Translations under genes and position numbers: made by a program
In this document: positions 20,540 through 30,462 of the stretch, one piece after another
Layout of the letters: each line of letters opens with the position of its first letter
How positions within the stretch are numbered: position 1 is the first letter of the stretch
Assembly: GCA_963281255.1 (NCBI GenBank)
Contig: OY725498.1
Coordinates: 1,426,001-1,490,000, forward strand
From: Aphrocallistes beatrix
Taxonomy: Eukaryota; Porifera; Hexactinellida; Sceptrulophora; Aphrocallistidae
Direction of reading: 5' to 3'
DNA length: 64,000 nt
The notes under the pieces: generated by a model
What the model saw: the letters and a program-made list of their open reading frames with translations, nothing else
Databases searched by the model: none
What the model was told of the DNA's origin: nothing

Positions 20540-20911
20540 TTATTTGCCCATCTTCTTTCCCCTCTCCCCTCTACCTCCACGTGGAATTCCAGCCTTGACC
20601 AGCCTCTTGGCCACCTCCCTATCCACATGCGGTCTCTTGTGCTTGCTGCCGATCTCTTTCAGCTGATTGATGTACTTCTTGATCCTCTCCAGCTCGTGCT
20701 GAATGTCGTGAGTCTCAGGCTCCTGTCCACTCAGCCTGAGGTAGCTGAAGAAGAGAGAGTTGACGCCGTACAGCTGCAGCAGCTTCAGCGTGGCCTGCTT
20801 CTCAGGGCTGAGGGACTGCTCTAGCTGAGTCAAGTCAGAGGAGAAGAGAGGTTGGAGGAGTTTCTCCAAACTGACGAGTTGTCTGAAGAACTTCTCACAA
20901 CTCTCTTCTAT
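20540..20911 (-). pseudogene. C1D: Truncated C1D copy 3
   Basis: Near-identical to the C-terminal 100 or so codons of C1D, keeping the GKKMGK end and stop, and broken at exactly the same base as copy 1 (CTTCTAT, 20,911). Copies 1 and 3 therefore descend from one truncated ancestor. Confidence 0.8.
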
Positions 20912-21224
20912 TTTAATAAATTAGTATTTGTTTATTTTTGTTTACAATACATAGATACATGAAGAAAACAAATATCAAAAAATGTGATCGAATCTAGCTT
21001 TCAACTATTGATCTGTTGTTACGAAGGGTATAGATTCGGAATACAGTAAACTCTCGCAGTGTTCATATAGTGGTTTGCTGTGGCAAGGTCATTATTGTGG
21101 CCCACGCACTCGATTCATACACCCCTGTTAAAATCTCGTCTAGATTAGAGGTTCTACTACAATGCGAATTATGAATTGCTATTCAATTTATCTATCTTTG
21201 TTTTTAATTACAGCTTTTATTCTG

Positions 21225-22256
21225 CCTGGTAAAGCCCCTACGGGGACACCTCGGACCTCTTGGAGAAGATTCTGCTACCAAAGATCTCTTCAAAGACTCA
21301 ATACTTTTGTGAGATTTACTACAGGCATTTGTTATGGGAATGGACCATATCGAATATCCATGGGATCTATGTCTGGCCTGTAGGGAGGCCATTATACTCC
21401 GGAATATTATTGCTGCGAAGCCAATCTTGAGTGGAATTAGCTGTGTGGGCAGGATCTCCATCTTGTTGGAATACGAAGGAACTCCTATAAATACTGTTTG
21501 CCCTAGGTTTTTCATAACCAGTTCTAAAATTAACTCACGATAGGTAGAAGCGTTTATTTCAACCTTACAACTGGGCCAATTAGCAGATATTCCAGCCCAA
21601 ACCAACACTGAGAGAGGTTTTGCATCTGAGGGACATATCTGACCATTTCTTTAGTGCTGCATGTCGTGGGTAATATTATTCTATCATTTTGACTATTAGA
21701 AACTTCGTGGATTGTGAAGATTTTCTCATCTGAAAACAGATATTTTCCAGACCACAATTAGCTTGCCGACAAAGTTCTCTCTTACATCTCAGTAGTTTCT
21801 TCTCTTTAACCTGTTCGTTAAGGAAATGTACTTTCTTTCTTTTGTAAACTCGCATCCCTAAATCTGTTTTTACAACTTTCCGGATTGGAAACTCAGAAAC
21901 TTTGAGTTCAAGAACCATTTTTCTCATCGAACGCCGGGGATTTAGAAGAATCCGCTCCCTCACAGCCTTCTAGAGTTTTCGAGTCCTCATTGAACGCGGA
22001 AGACCACTTCTTGTCCCACAGCTCCTCCGGTCCCCATTGTACCTACTAATAATACGATAGACAACTCTCGTCTTGATCCAACAATTTCATTATTTCTACA
22101 CGTGTCCGCCCGGTTTTCAATAATTCAATAATTTCACACCTCTCTTGCTCCATCAGGAATAAATTTTCAAAATCTGTTCATTTTGTGTAATTAAGTTAGA
22201 TCTTTACAGTAAAGTGTTACTTAACTTAAATATGTTTGTATAATATCTAAAACACT
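21225..22256 (-). mobile_element. Dead Tc1/mariner-type transposon, copy 2
   Basis: Colinear with 11,190-12,245 and with mostly the same defects. The open pieces show YSIWSIPITNACSKSHKSI, SDEKIFTIHEVSNSQNDRI and RRSMRKMVLELKVSEFP with GMRVYKRKKVHFLNEQ. About 65 bp at 21,160-21,225 is absent from copy 1. To its right the class III gene it interrupted in copy 1 is missing and unrelated sequence follows. Confidence 0.7.
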
Positions 22257-22440
22257 GGTTGTAGGTAGTCTAAATTGGGGACAGAACTTAAATCGTAAAA
22301 AGAAGAATAACATAATTAGAACAATAAAATAAGAATCAAAATCTAAAATTGATCAATTTAGGGTATCAGTTCGCAATTGAGACCTGAGCTATAATCTCAA
22401 TTAATAGGGAGGGGAAGACTCTTCCGCTAATTAATCGATA

Positions 22441-22508
22441 TAATTCCCGACTTACAACATTCCTCCTCAAAGAAGAGCTTTGAGGAGGAATGTTGTAAGT
22501 CGGGATTA
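22441..22508. repeat. Near-perfect 68-nt hairpin
   Basis: The arms CCCGACTTACAACATTCCTC... and its exact reverse complement enclose a 5-base loop (AAGAG), giving about 30 paired bases. It lies in the 3' flank of a class III copy. The paralogous flank near 29,700-29,760 lacks it, so the hairpin is recent. Confidence 0.75.
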
Positions 22509-22704
22509 GGGACTTTCAGGAATGCGGACCCGGCCATAGGGGACTTTTTCAAGAGTATAGAAATATAGAAAATGCATAAATATAAAATATGAATCAGACA
22601 CAGTATGTCAGGTATTACAATCACTGCATATCATCTGTATTGCAAGGGGGAGAACGCAACACTTGCAGGGTCGTGTGATATTTCGTTAGTACCGCCTGAT
22701 GCTC

Positions 22705-23928
22705 TTATACAACCTCAGGAATATCAGGATAATCCTGATCACTATGTGGGACTACTACTGCTTCCAAAATGTCGGATTGGTTAGCTGAAGCATCTTGATG
22801 CGGTTTGTCAACTTTAGAAGGAGTTACAATTTTAGAGTGAACAGATGTAGGAACATCTGGAGTTTTAGGATATTCCGTTTTAGAGGGATCAGATGTAGGA
22901 GCAGCTGTGGATTTAAAAGTAGCTCCAGTTTTAGAGGAATCAGAGGTGACATTATTAGATGGTTCTGAGTTATCATACCAATAAGGACCTTGAGCTCCAA
23001 GTCTTGACTTGACCTCATTAAATGTTAGGTTACATATTTTATAATTGTCTCGTAGGAGTTTTAAATGAGCATCACTACATGTGAAAACACTCGACCGAGA
23101 CTTGTGCTTACATCCAGGTTGTTCGCAATAGTTATTTTTAGTATTTGCATATACCTTCAATCTACACCACTCGTGGAATATCAGATAGCATCTTCCTGAA
23201 CACAGATATTCATTGTCACTTGTATGTTTCTTACAAAGATAACAGCCTTCAATCTTTCTATTCCAGTTTGCATGTGTAGAGTATTGGGAACTAGAATCAC
23301 CACTTAACCTGTAACTTCTCGGGATAGGATCTACGTCTGTGTAGAATAAGAGGGCAGTACTCAAATTGTGCTAGAACTTGTTTGTACCTGATTATTTATG
23401 AGATGAATCTGACTTGCGAGTGATATTATCATACCATGAAGGTCTTAGGGATAATTCCCTTCTCAGTTTGTCTCTATCAAGAAATGTTAAAAAATCGCGT
23501 ATATATTTATCTCGGTGTGCAACAGAACAACACTCGTCTTTAGTTTGAGAAGAATAAACACTTTCACAACCTGGTAGTTTACAAAAACGCCGTTGGTGAA
23601 GCATTCCTGCTTTCTCCACACACCACTCATGGAAATAGAAAATACAATCACTACCACAACATATACCCTGAACATCTGTCGATTTATAACCACACCAGTA
23701 ACATCCTATTATATCTTTCTTCTTATTACTATTCTCGTATATTGGCACAGTTAAACCTTCTGAATCGATCGTGCGAGGAATGTAACTAATGTCTGTTCCG
23801 TAATAAAGAGTGTTCAGAAGAATCTCTGAGAAAGGAATTATCATGTAGGGTTTTGTCTTCCCAAATCTTCTTTCCAAAATATTTTCCCATCGAGTTTTAA
23901 ATGGAGCAGAGGAACCATACCCAGCCAT
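22705..23928 (-). pseudogene. Class III cysteine-module gene with a 4-bp insertion
   Basis: From ATG 23,928 (MAGYGSSAPFKTRWENILE) it encodes module 1 (YYGTDISYIPRT, GCYWCGYK, FHEWCVEKAG, CKLPGC, ECC-x3-H, RPSWYDN), then stops at 23,392 because TCATAAATAATCAGG has 4 bases more than the 31-kb copy. The second half (22,705-23,364) stays open: FYTDVDPIPRSYRLSGD, GCYLC, FHEWCRLKV, CEQPGCKHKS, GPYWYDN, then a Thr/Ser/Pro-rich tail ending DYPDIPEVV. No NADAR domain is present. If the insertion is real, only a one-module protein is made. Confidence 0.7.
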
Positions 23929-23943
23929 GTGTAGAGTATACAA

Positions 23944-25226
23944 TTAACTTATCTATATATATATACATACGTTGTACGATGAGTAGCGATAATATGCAGT
24001 TGTTAGATACGTAGTTATTTAATAATTATAATTATACTGAAGACAGCAGAAAATCTTAAGGCAAATACCCCAACGATTCATGAAATATATTATGCGGCTT
24101 TTCATTTGGACAAGAAAATAGAGCCATATAGTGGTTACTATCGATTTGACAATCACAGCACTTGGGCTGTCATCAATTTTGAATAGAATTATTAATTGGA
24201 AAGACCATACGCCGGAGAAAAGTGAAATTTTGTGTATAAGGATATTTTCGCGATGCGTCCGAGCCCAAAGTGATCGCATTATAATATAACTAGTTAGCCA
24301 TAAATATAATTTGCTATCTCCAATGTTAAATCATATTGCAAAATCCATCCAAGAAAATCTTGTCACAAATCCCAGCTTAGAATGTCTATTAAATATATAC
24401 GGTAAGCCTCTCAACTCTAACGATCTCGTCGTGTGTCTCACGATTTCGCTGTTATACGTATGAGACAATTACTCACAAATATTTCACGATTTTCTACATA
24501 ACATCACACGAATTAATTATATTACAGGTTGAAAGGCATGTATACATATTACGTATCGTATATGGTCATAAACAAACATAATTCGCAGTTCTAGTGTGCA
24601 TTCTATGCTAATATATTAGATCTAAAATATTTGTACTAAAAAGATGCTACAACTAAAATGCTAATCCGGCCGGACGTAATTTCTCTATTAACAGTAAGTG
24701 TCAAAAGATAATGACCAATATTTAAGGTTCGAGAATGGTGAGGGGTAACAAATTAGGGGTGAAAAAAATCCGAGTGTGGAGTGTGTTTCCACATGCTTTG
24801 GTTTGATAGTCTTTAGGAGGCTTTTTATGAGCTTTAAATGACCATGAGTAGACAAAAATATATCGCAACAAGTCACAGTATCAGAATATGTAACAACAAC
24901 TATTGGTGCTCCAAATCGTCAACCTAGATATCACAAATAGAATTCGACATGTTAATGAACTTCAACTAAGCTATTACTATTTGGGGAGACATATAAAACA
25001 CAATTATAGTTTTACAACAATAGTCGGATGGAGAAAGTATATTCGAGTATATACAGGGCTAGAGAATTGACTGCCAGAAAGTTCTAGGAATGTAAAAAAT
25101 GTATAAAATAAAGAATCAGATACAGTAGGATAGGTAATTAAAATCAATGCATGGCATCTGTATTGTCAAGGGAAGAGAGCGCAACACCTGCAGAGTCGTG
25201 TGATCCTTCGTTACTACCGCCTGATG
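23944..25226. other. Gene-free spacer with inverted duplicate segment
   Basis: No supported gene. Bases about 24,185-24,300 are the reverse complement of 29,415-29,550, including CTAACTAGTTATATTATAAT and TTTGGGCTCGG. The region 24,590-24,660 matches the right flank of the TTAA element at 13,760. Confidence 0.5.
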
Positions 25227-28200
25227 TTATTTGTAGACAGTCTTAAGTTCGTCCTGATTACCAGTTCCAGCATTCATGACTATAAGGTTTGAACTACTGG
25301 GATAGGAAGGAGTAGGAGGCTGATCAGGAGGTACATCCACCTTGTCCGATATCGGAAAATGATTCAGTATGTTTGGAAGGTAAGGAGTGCTCATGCGTAG
25401 TTCGCTTCTAACTTTCATCAACAATTCTCCTAGTTTATTAGCTCCTGTTCTGTCTCCACCATCTCCCCAGAATTTATCATTACTCGTATGTTCAAAGATT
25501 CGCTTCTCACCAGTTCTGTTCAGAATATCAGCGAGATCTGGATTCTGTACAAACTTGTGCCTCAGCACATTGAGCATTACCTGTGTCTTAATGTTATGCC
25601 AGTCAGGGCGGATCCATCGTTGGACCATTGATATTCTTGCGAACTCAAAAGCATTTTCAGGAGTGTCCAGCTTGCTAACATAAGTCATTAGTGGAGTTCC
25701 AACAAACTTATTTCCCTCAAAAGCGTGTTCTGATGTCGTCCAGGAAATAAGATCCATAAAAAGTTCTTCACATTTATAGAAATTATTAAATTCGTAGAAA
25801 GGTTCATCACTGTTGTAGAAGTCAATGTGAGTAGTTTCTACATCATCGTACCATTTGGGACCAAGTGCGAATTCAGTACTCTTTAACAGGGGACGGAATT
25901 CTTTCAATTTGTCATAACGTAAAGAGTGAGTTTGCGTACAACATTCGAAATTTGGAGATGAATAAGAGTCACAGCCTGAATATCTACATAATTTCCTTTT
26001 TGATAACTTTGTGTATTTTCTATGGACCCATTCATTGAATAGAAAGAAACACTTTTTAGAACAGACAACACTGTTCTGTTTAGGACGTGTACAGCACCAG
26101 TAACATTCAGGAATCTCTAGATTCCAGTTAGAATCGACCTTCTTGTGCAGAGGAGGCATGAGAGGAAATATTTCTCTGGGAATTGGTCCTACATCAGTGT
26201 GGTAGTATAAAAACTGTGTCAATTCCCAAGCAAATGCTAAGTTAGGTGATATATGGTGAGGAATATACCAGTCAGGATCTCGTTCTACCAATTTTTCAAT
26301 GTTTTTCAGCTTTTTAATTCTGGCGTATTCTTCTTCGATCTTTTGAGCATGCTCGTTGTTACAATAGTCAAAGTCAGCTTGTACAGGTTTCATGCATCTG
26401 GGAAACTTACACAGAGTAATAGCAGTGAAAGACTTGATCTTCCTTCTGCACCACTCATAGAATATTAAGTAACAACTGTAACTGCAGACACAAGAATTCC
26501 CAGTAGAAGCACTCAACTTGTCACCACAACAGTAACACCCACGTATCTCCTTCTTCCAGTTAGGATAGACGGAATAAGGAGAAGCTAATTGCTGCTCACT
26601 AGGTTTCTCCCTAGGAATGATGCCAACGTCAGTTTGGAATATCAGATAATCTCTGAATTCGATTGGAATGTATTTGTCAGGATTTTCGCTTACCTTAATC
26701 TTTCCTGGGAATTTATTTTGTGAATGCTCTGATGTTTTGGATTTATCATTCGGGAAAAAATTAGTAGTTGGTTCAGGTTGAGATTTAGGATGATTAATCG
26801 TTGGTTGATAGTCAAGGGATTTAGAATTATACAAACTTGGGCCTTTCCGTAAAACTTTTTTAGAGAGAGCTTCTTGATCTACCCATTGAGGCAAGGACTT
26901 TCCAAATTCATCTTTATGCGAGGTGTCACAATAAGAATCATTCGTACATGCCTTGTCACATCCAGGAAATCGACAAAACTCCCTTTGTGTTAGCGTTCTG
27001 AATCCTGAACTACTCACCTTCTTCAAGGCCACCTTAGACTTAAGATAATCTCTCTCAGCTCTTTGATTAAATTTGACAGGTTCAGTATAATGTTTAGGAA
27101 TCTTCCTTCCTTCTAATGGTGCAGCAGTAATGTTCTTTGTTTGTGTAATAATATTGCGTTCAATTGAACTGGTCTTCTTAACAACGATATCTGTATCCTT
27201 CGTATTCACTTCAGAGTCTCTACGACTTCTTCCTTCGAGCACAGTAATAGTTTCCATTTTATCTGTTATTAGATTAGTACAACTTTCTGGATTTCCTGTT
27301 TCTGAAACTGGGAGAATCTTAGTCCGATCGTTCTTCATTTCTTTAACTGGAGTAACATTCTCCGTATATAGATCTGGATCAGTAGCCATTAGTAGGTTAA
27401 ACTTCGAGTAAACATCATCAGGTCTAAATTTTTCTTGCCTAGATATATCAACTAGGTTCTCAGGAGCTGGGAGAGTTGCTGCTTCTAAATATCTGCTTAG
27501 CTCCCCTGAGGTGCTGATACCTATAATCTGATCTGAATTTTTGAATGCTGGATACACTCCTAATTCCTCTGTCCGTCGAAGATCTTGTTGCGTATTTGAT
27601 AATTGTTTTTGCAAGATGACAGTATTCATATCCATTGGGTTAGGACTACCGAGATGAGAAGCAATATGAGTTTGATTAGTGGGTAGGTCAGCTGTAGACT
27701 TGTCCTGTCTACCAGTTCCAATATTTACATCTGGGTTTGAACTACCGGGATAGGAAGGAGTAGGAGTCTGATTTGGAGGTATATCCACCTTATCCGGTAT
27801 CGGGAAATGATTCAGTGTATTTGGAAGGTAAGGAGTGCTCATGCGTAGTTCGCTTCTGACTTTTATCAACAATTCTCCTAGTTTATTAGCTCCTGTTCTG
27901 TCTCCACCATCTCCCCAGAATTTATCATTACTCGTATGTTCATAGATTCGCTTCTCACCAGTTCTGTTCAGAATATCAGCGAGATCTGGATTCTGTACAA
28001 ACTTGTGTCTCAGCACATTGAGCATTACCTGTGTCTTAATGCTATGCCAGTCTGGACGGATCCATCGTTGGACCATTGATATTCTTGCGAACTCAAAAGC
28101 CTTTCTAGGAGTGTCCAGCTTGCTAACATAAGTCATTAGTGGAGTTCCAACAAACTTATTTCCCTCAAAAGCGTGTTCTGATGTGGTCCAGGAAATAGGA

Positions 28201-28571
28201 TCGATAAAAAGTTTTTCACATTTATAAAAATTATTAAATTCGTAGAAAGGTTCATCACTGTTGTAGAAGTCAATGTGAGTAGTTTCTACATCATCGTACC
28301 ATTTGGGACCAAGTGCGAATTCAGTACTCTTTAACAGGGGACGGAATTCTTTCAATTTGTCATAACGTAAAGAGTGAGTTTGCGTACAACATTCGAAATT
28401 TGGAGATGAATAAGAGTCACAACCTAAATATCTACATAATTTCCTTTTTGATAATTTAGTATATTTTCTATGGAGCCATTCATTGAAGAGAAAGAAACAC
28501 TTATTAGAACAGACAACAGTTTTTCTGTTTAGGACGTGTACAGCACCAGTAACATCCAGGAATCTCTGCAT
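25227..28571 (-). CDS. Class IV protein with two complete NADAR domains
   Basis: The 1114-codon ORF is the main body of a larger gene whose 5' part is the next feature. Order: end of a cysteine-rich module (residues 21-92), NADAR 1 (about 100-242, with DFYNSDEPFYEFNNFY, SWTTSEHAF, EHTSNDKFWGDGGD at 211-224), a linker with QTPTPSYPGSS, half a class II module (CRFPGCDKACTNDSYC), a full class II-like module (FQTDVGIIPREKPS, GCYCCGD, YEWCRRK), a class IV module (YYHTDVGPIPREIF, ECYWCC, FNEWVHRKY), then NADAR 2 close to the C-terminus with the same EHT-x-ND-x-FWGDGGD motif. The two NADAR domains are almost identical. No membrane helix. Expected activity, from the family, is hydrolysis of an N-glycosidic bond of an ADP-ribose-type substrate. 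Substrate unknown. Confidence 0.8.
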   Translation of the reverse strand: MQRFLDVTGAVHVLNRKTVVCSNKCFFLFNEWLHRKYTKLSKRKLCRYLGCDSYSSPNFECCTQTHSLRYDKLKEFRPLLKSTEFALGPKWYDDVETTHIDFYNSDEPFYEFNNFYKCEKLFIDPISWTTSEHAFEGNKFVGTPLMTYVSKLDTPRKAFEFARISMVQRWIRPDWHSIKTQVMLNVLRHKFVQNPDLADILNRTGEKRIYEHTSNDKFWGDGGDRTGANKLGELLIKVRSELRMSTPYLPNTLNHFPIPDKVDIPPNQTPTPSYPGSSNPDVNIGTGRQDKSTADLPTNQTHIASHLGSPNPMDMNTVILQKQLSNTQQDLRRTEELGVYPAFKNSDQIIGISTSGELSRYLEAATLPAPENLVDISRQEKFRPDDVYSKFNLLMATDPDLYTENVTPVKEMKNDRTKILPVSETGNPESCTNLITDKMETITVLEGRSRRDSEVNTKDTDIVVKKTSSIERNIITQTKNITAAPLEGRKIPKHYTEPVKFNQRAERDYLKSKVALKKVSSSGFRTLTQREFCRFPGCDKACTNDSYCDTSHKDEFGKSLPQWVDQEALSKKVLRKGPSLYNSKSLDYQPTINHPKSQPEPTTNFFPNDKSKTSEHSQNKFPGKIKVSENPDKYIPIEFRDYLIFQTDVGIIPREKPSEQQLASPYSVYPNWKKEIRGCYCCGDKLSASTGNSCVCSYSCYLIFYEWCRRKIKSFTAITLCKFPRCMKPVQADFDYCNNEHAQKIEEEYARIKKLKNIEKLVERDPDWYIPHHISPNLAFAWELTQFLYYHTDVGPIPREIFPLMPPLHKKVDSNWNLEIPECYWCCTRPKQNSVVCSKKCFFLFNEWVHRKYTKLSKRKLCRYSGCDSYSSPNFECCTQTHSLRYDKLKEFRPLLKSTEFALGPKWYDDVETTHIDFYNSDEPFYEFNNFYKCEELFMDLISWTTSEHAFEGNKFVGTPLMTYVSKLDTPENAFEFARISMVQRWIRPDWHNIKTQVMLNVLRHKFVQNPDLADILNRTGEKRIFEHTSNDKFWGDGGDRTGANKLGELLMKVRSELRMSTPYLPNILNHFPISDKVDVPPDQPPTPSYPSSSNLIVMNAGTGNQDELKTVYK

Positions 28572-28863
28572 TCCAGTTAGGATCGACCTTCTTGTGCGGA
28601 GGAAGAGGCATAAGAGGAAATATTTCTCTGGGAATTGGTCCTACATCAGTGTGGTAGTATAAAAACTGTGTCAATTCCCAAGAAAATACAAAGTTCGGTG
28701 ATTGTTTATTATCTATAATAGATTGTGTACTTTCAATTATCTTTGACTGTGAAATGTCGTCTGTTACTGGCTGTTTTGTTGGATTTCCAATATGGTGAGG
28801 AATATACCAGTCAGGATCTCGTTCTACCAATTTTTCAATGTTCTTCTGCTTTTTAAATGCCAT
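28504..28863 (-). pseudogene. 5' part of the class IV two-NADAR gene, joined by a +1 shift
   Basis: Starts MAFKKQKNIEKLVERDPDWY at 28,863 and runs through YYHTDVGPIPREIF and GCYWCCTRPKQK, then stops at 28,504. An extra base in a 5-A run (28,520-28,524 on the plus strand as T) compared with the second module at 26,075 puts the rest in another frame. It is either a sequencing or assembly slip in a homopolymer, or a true break. Without it, one protein of about 1,210 residues would span 25,227-28,863. Confidence 0.7.
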
Positions 28864-29010
28864 TATCCAAAAAATCGATCTAATTTTATCTAGAACTAAT
28901 TAGAACAGAATAGATTAATCAGTATTTCAAAAGTGGCTACTTAAATAATTTACTCTTAAAATGGATCTTCATACAATGAAGTGGCTAGTTTGTCTAAACT
29001 TTAGTTTAGT
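28864..29010 (-). promoter_or_regulatory. Conserved 5' flank (copy 4, class IV gene)
   Basis: Begins TTATCCAAAAAATCGATC and shares AGAACTAATTAGAACAGAAT and AAAAGTGGCTACTTAAATAA with the class I flanks, although the proteins start differently. This supports promoter sharing by segmental duplication. Confidence 0.45.
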
Positions 29011-29029
29011 TATTGCTTATTGGGAACTA

Positions 29030-29430
29030 GAATCACCACTTAACCTGTAAGCAGTACTCAGCTCTTCTGCTAAACACGTTTTTGTTGTACCAAAGTCAGG
29101 TTGAACTGTGCTAGAACTTGTTTGTACCTGATTATGAGATGAATCTGACTTGCGAGTGATATTATCATACCATGAAGGTCTAGGGATAATTCCCTTTTCA
29201 GTTTGTCTCCATCATAAAATATAATATGTATTATTTCTCAGTGTATATAACAGAACAACACTTGTATTTACTTTGACAAAAATAAACACTTTCACAACCT
29301 GGTAATTTACAAAAACGCTGTTGTTGAAACATTAATACTGTCTCTACACACCATTCATGAAGATATGATACAATCATTCTACTGTGAGACCTGATTTGCT
29401 TGGAGATATCAAATTGTGACATTTTATAAC
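29030..29430 (-). pseudogene. Decayed class III cysteine-module gene
   Basis: Matches the class III module 1 end and spacer: YLHEWCVETVLMF, FCKLPGCESVYFC, KCCSV, then the PSWYDNIT and SSHNQVQTSS parts and a piece of the next module. Several frame breaks and a missing 5' start. The longest open piece is 29,231-29,422. Confidence 0.65.
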
Positions 29431-29916
29431 TAACTAGTTATATTATAATACGATCTCTTTGGGCTCGGTCGCATCGTGAAATGACCCCTGTATATAAATT
29501 TTCACATTTCTCCGGTCTGGCCTTTCCAAATAAAAATTCTGAACGAATATACAAACATAAATCGTGTTTCTAGTGTGCATCCTACACTAATATATAGGAT
29601 CTATGATCCAAATATTTGTACAGGATTAGAACTAAAAGACTATGATTTCCGGCTACTCAAATACGCTCATTGACTGAAGCTGGAACATTCTTTGAGCTTG
29701 ATAGCGCAATATTGCGTCACCAACTATCAGGAATGAGGACCCGGCTATAGGTGACTTTTTCTAAAGAATATAGAAATATAAAAATGCATAGAAATAAAAT
29801 ATGAATCAGACACAGTATGTCAGGTATTACAATCACTGCATATCATCTGTACTGCAAGGGGGAGAACGCTACACCTGTAGGGTCATGTGATCTTTCGTTA
29901 GTACCGCCTGATGCTC

Positions 29917-30462
29917 TTATACAACCTCAGGAATATCAGGATAATCCTGATCACTATGTGGGACTACTACTGCTTCCAAAATGTCGGATTGGTTAGCTGA
30001 AGCATCTTGATGCGGTTTGTCAACAAAAATCCATTGATTGGTCAGCGAAGTATTGTTGATAGTATTATAAGATAATGCACCTGATTTAGGTCTCGTGTTG
30101 TTACCTATTATAACATTGTTAGAGGTTCTATAATGTGAAACGTAAGTGGATGCTGGACTTAAGCTAGAATCAACTTCGTCATTGGGCTGGAGTGCACTGA
30201 AAGGTTCATTCAACTTCACTTTAGTTAATGAATTAACTGAATTATCATTTTTGCTTTTACCGTGCTTTGTATCGTTGCTGTTAGGACTAGAGGTAGTACT
30301 AGGAGTATCGGAGTTAACAGGTATAAAAATTTGCTGCGGTAAGTCACCCTTAGATATAGGGTGGCTATCAGTTCCAGTATTCCCATTCCTTGGATTATAA
30401 TCACCTAGACAGGAAGGAGTAGGAGTCTGATTAGGGGCTGTATAGGCCTTAGTTTCATTCAC
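29917..30462 (-). pseudogene. Linker and tail piece of a family gene
   Basis: A 181-codon open piece with no cysteine-rich module: NQTPTPSCLGDYNPRNGN linker, VKLNEPFSALQPND and the ILEAVVVPHSDQDYPDIPEVV tail identical to the end of 22,705-23,364. It mixes parts seen in class I (KVKLNEPF) and class III (PDIPEVV) genes, so it is a recombinant fragment. Confidence 0.6.
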
